From JBAXGE01 sp044344145 (lineage in GTDB: Bacteria; Planctomycetota; Phycisphaerae; WQYP01): a DNA stretch of 14,038 nt. Made by a program: the position numbers and the translations under genes. The notes under the pieces were generated by a model. It was not told the origin of the DNA. It was given only the letters and a program-made list of their open reading frames with translations, and ran no database searches. The stretch is from assembly GCA_044344145.1 (NCBI GenBank), contig JBIJDM010000051.1:1-14038 (forward strand), in the 5' to 3' direction. Shown piece after piece: positions 13,588 to 14,038 of the stretch. Numbering within the stretch: the stretch's first letter is position 1; each line of letters begins with the position of its first letter.

Positions 13588-14038
13588 GATCCCATAGATA
13601 GCGCCAGCGCGGCTGGGGCCCGCTTCCACGGATGCTCCGGACCCGGCTTCCAAGCCCGCCGATTCACGAATACGGGCTTAACCTGGGATGGCCTCGGCCG
13701 CCCCGTCAGCACCTTAAAACGCAACGTCTGACCCCGGTAGACTACCTGCAATTGCCCGGGCCCCAGTTGTTTGACCAGCACCCGCTTGCCCGCCAGGGCC
13801 AGCCCCGCGTATTCCGCGGGGATCTGCAGGAACTGGCTGTGCCACTGTACGCACCAATCCTGCCCTACCACTCGGACTTCCTGCACGCAGAGTACCTCTG
13901 CTAACGCCAGGTCCGGCGGCAGCTTCCGGTGCAGGTCCGTGGTCTGCCGGGCCGATACCGCATAACGGCCATTCAGGTCCGGCAGGAAGGATTGCTCCAG
14001 ATACGCGTTGGCCTGATCCCGATCGCAGATGCTCCGCA
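13581..14038 (-). CDS. Transposase, C-terminal part (integrase-core, ISNCY/IS481-like; 5' end outside window)
   Basis: An open frame enters from the right edge and runs 152 codons to TGA 13581-13583, so the start and the catalytic DDE core are not visible. The visible part matches the tail of integrase-core transposases of the ISNCY type: DQANAYLEQSFLPDLNGRY near the window edge, then LALAEVLCVQEVRVVGQDW, a small beta-barrel-like stretch (QIPAEYAGLALAGKRVLV, LQVVYRGQTLRF), and a basic Pro-rich end with EHPWKRAP. The last motif recalls the HPWR endings common in this group. There is no stop or frameshift in the part seen, so the element could be intact. The stop codon lies inside the inner terminal repeat, leaving only about 40 bp between gene and element end. 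Confidence 0.78.
   Translation of the reverse strand, partial: RSICDRDQANAYLEQSFLPDLNGRYAVSARQTTDLHRKLPPDLALAEVLCVQEVRVVGQDWCVQWHSQFLQIPAEYAGLALAGKRVLVKQLGPGQLQVVYRGQTLRFKVLTGRPRPSQVKPVFVNRRAWKPGPEHPWKRAPAALALSMGSG

Larger units (their letters stand above)
13537..14038 (-). mobile_element. Insertion sequence, ISNCY/IS481-like (one end; the rest is beyond the right edge)
   Basis: The element comprises the C-terminal part of an integrase-core transposase and a terminal region with a tandem 19-bp repeat. The outer limit is placed near TGTC at 13537-13540, because host-like coding sequence resumes just to the left; the exact base is uncertain by a few positions (TGTTG at 13534 is another option). 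The other end, and any target-site duplication, lie outside the window. Confidence 0.7.

Overview
The window reads as a stretch of a bacterial chromosome with moderately high GC and tightly packed genes, with one insertion sequence (IS) at its right edge. The best guess for the organism is a planctomycete, perhaps of the Phycisphaerae type. The grounds are a substrate-binding protein anchored by an N-terminal helix plus coiled coil, menaquinone synthesis by the futalosine route, a concanavalin-A-like secreted-protein remnant, and the mix of neighbours. This is inference from protein style; no rRNA or marker gene is present to prove it.

Positions 1-9652, all on the minus strand, form a long co-directional run. 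In transcription order it is fmt (methionyl-tRNA formyltransferase), a sigma-54 activator response regulator, ispF (isoprenoid synthesis), an M29 aminopeptidase and ruvC (Holliday-junction nuclease). These five are joined by a 4-bp overlap or by gaps of 5-18 bp. After larger gaps of 47-87 bp follow a DegT-family aminotransferase homologue, argJ (arginine synthesis), an OppC-type ABC permease, and a peptide-type substrate-binding protein that runs off the left edge. The first five look like one operon; the last four could be read through or have their own promoters. The functions are mostly housekeeping and do not form one pathway.

Positions 9671-10977 hold a membrane protein with four TPR-like repeats (minus strand) that ends in a clear intrinsic terminator just before fmt. 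Its promoter lies in a divergent intergenic region that also serves mqnC on the plus strand. mqnC (10978-12345) encodes a radical SAM enzyme of the futalosine menaquinone pathway and is the only confident plus-strand gene.

Positions 12367-14038 hold the 3' part of a gene for a probable secreted propeller plus concanavalin-A-like protein, whose 5' end is cut off by an IS. The IS is represented by its terminal repeats and the C-terminal 151 residues of its transposase.

The most notable observations are these. The DegT homologue has lost, in frame, the segment that carries the PLP-binding lysine and the GEGG motif. The IS junction creates an outward hybrid promoter. A short AT-rich hairpin sits in the leader of the TPR-like membrane protein. 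I found no CRISPR array, tRNA, rRNA or recognisable defence system, and nothing that amounts to a wholly new system.
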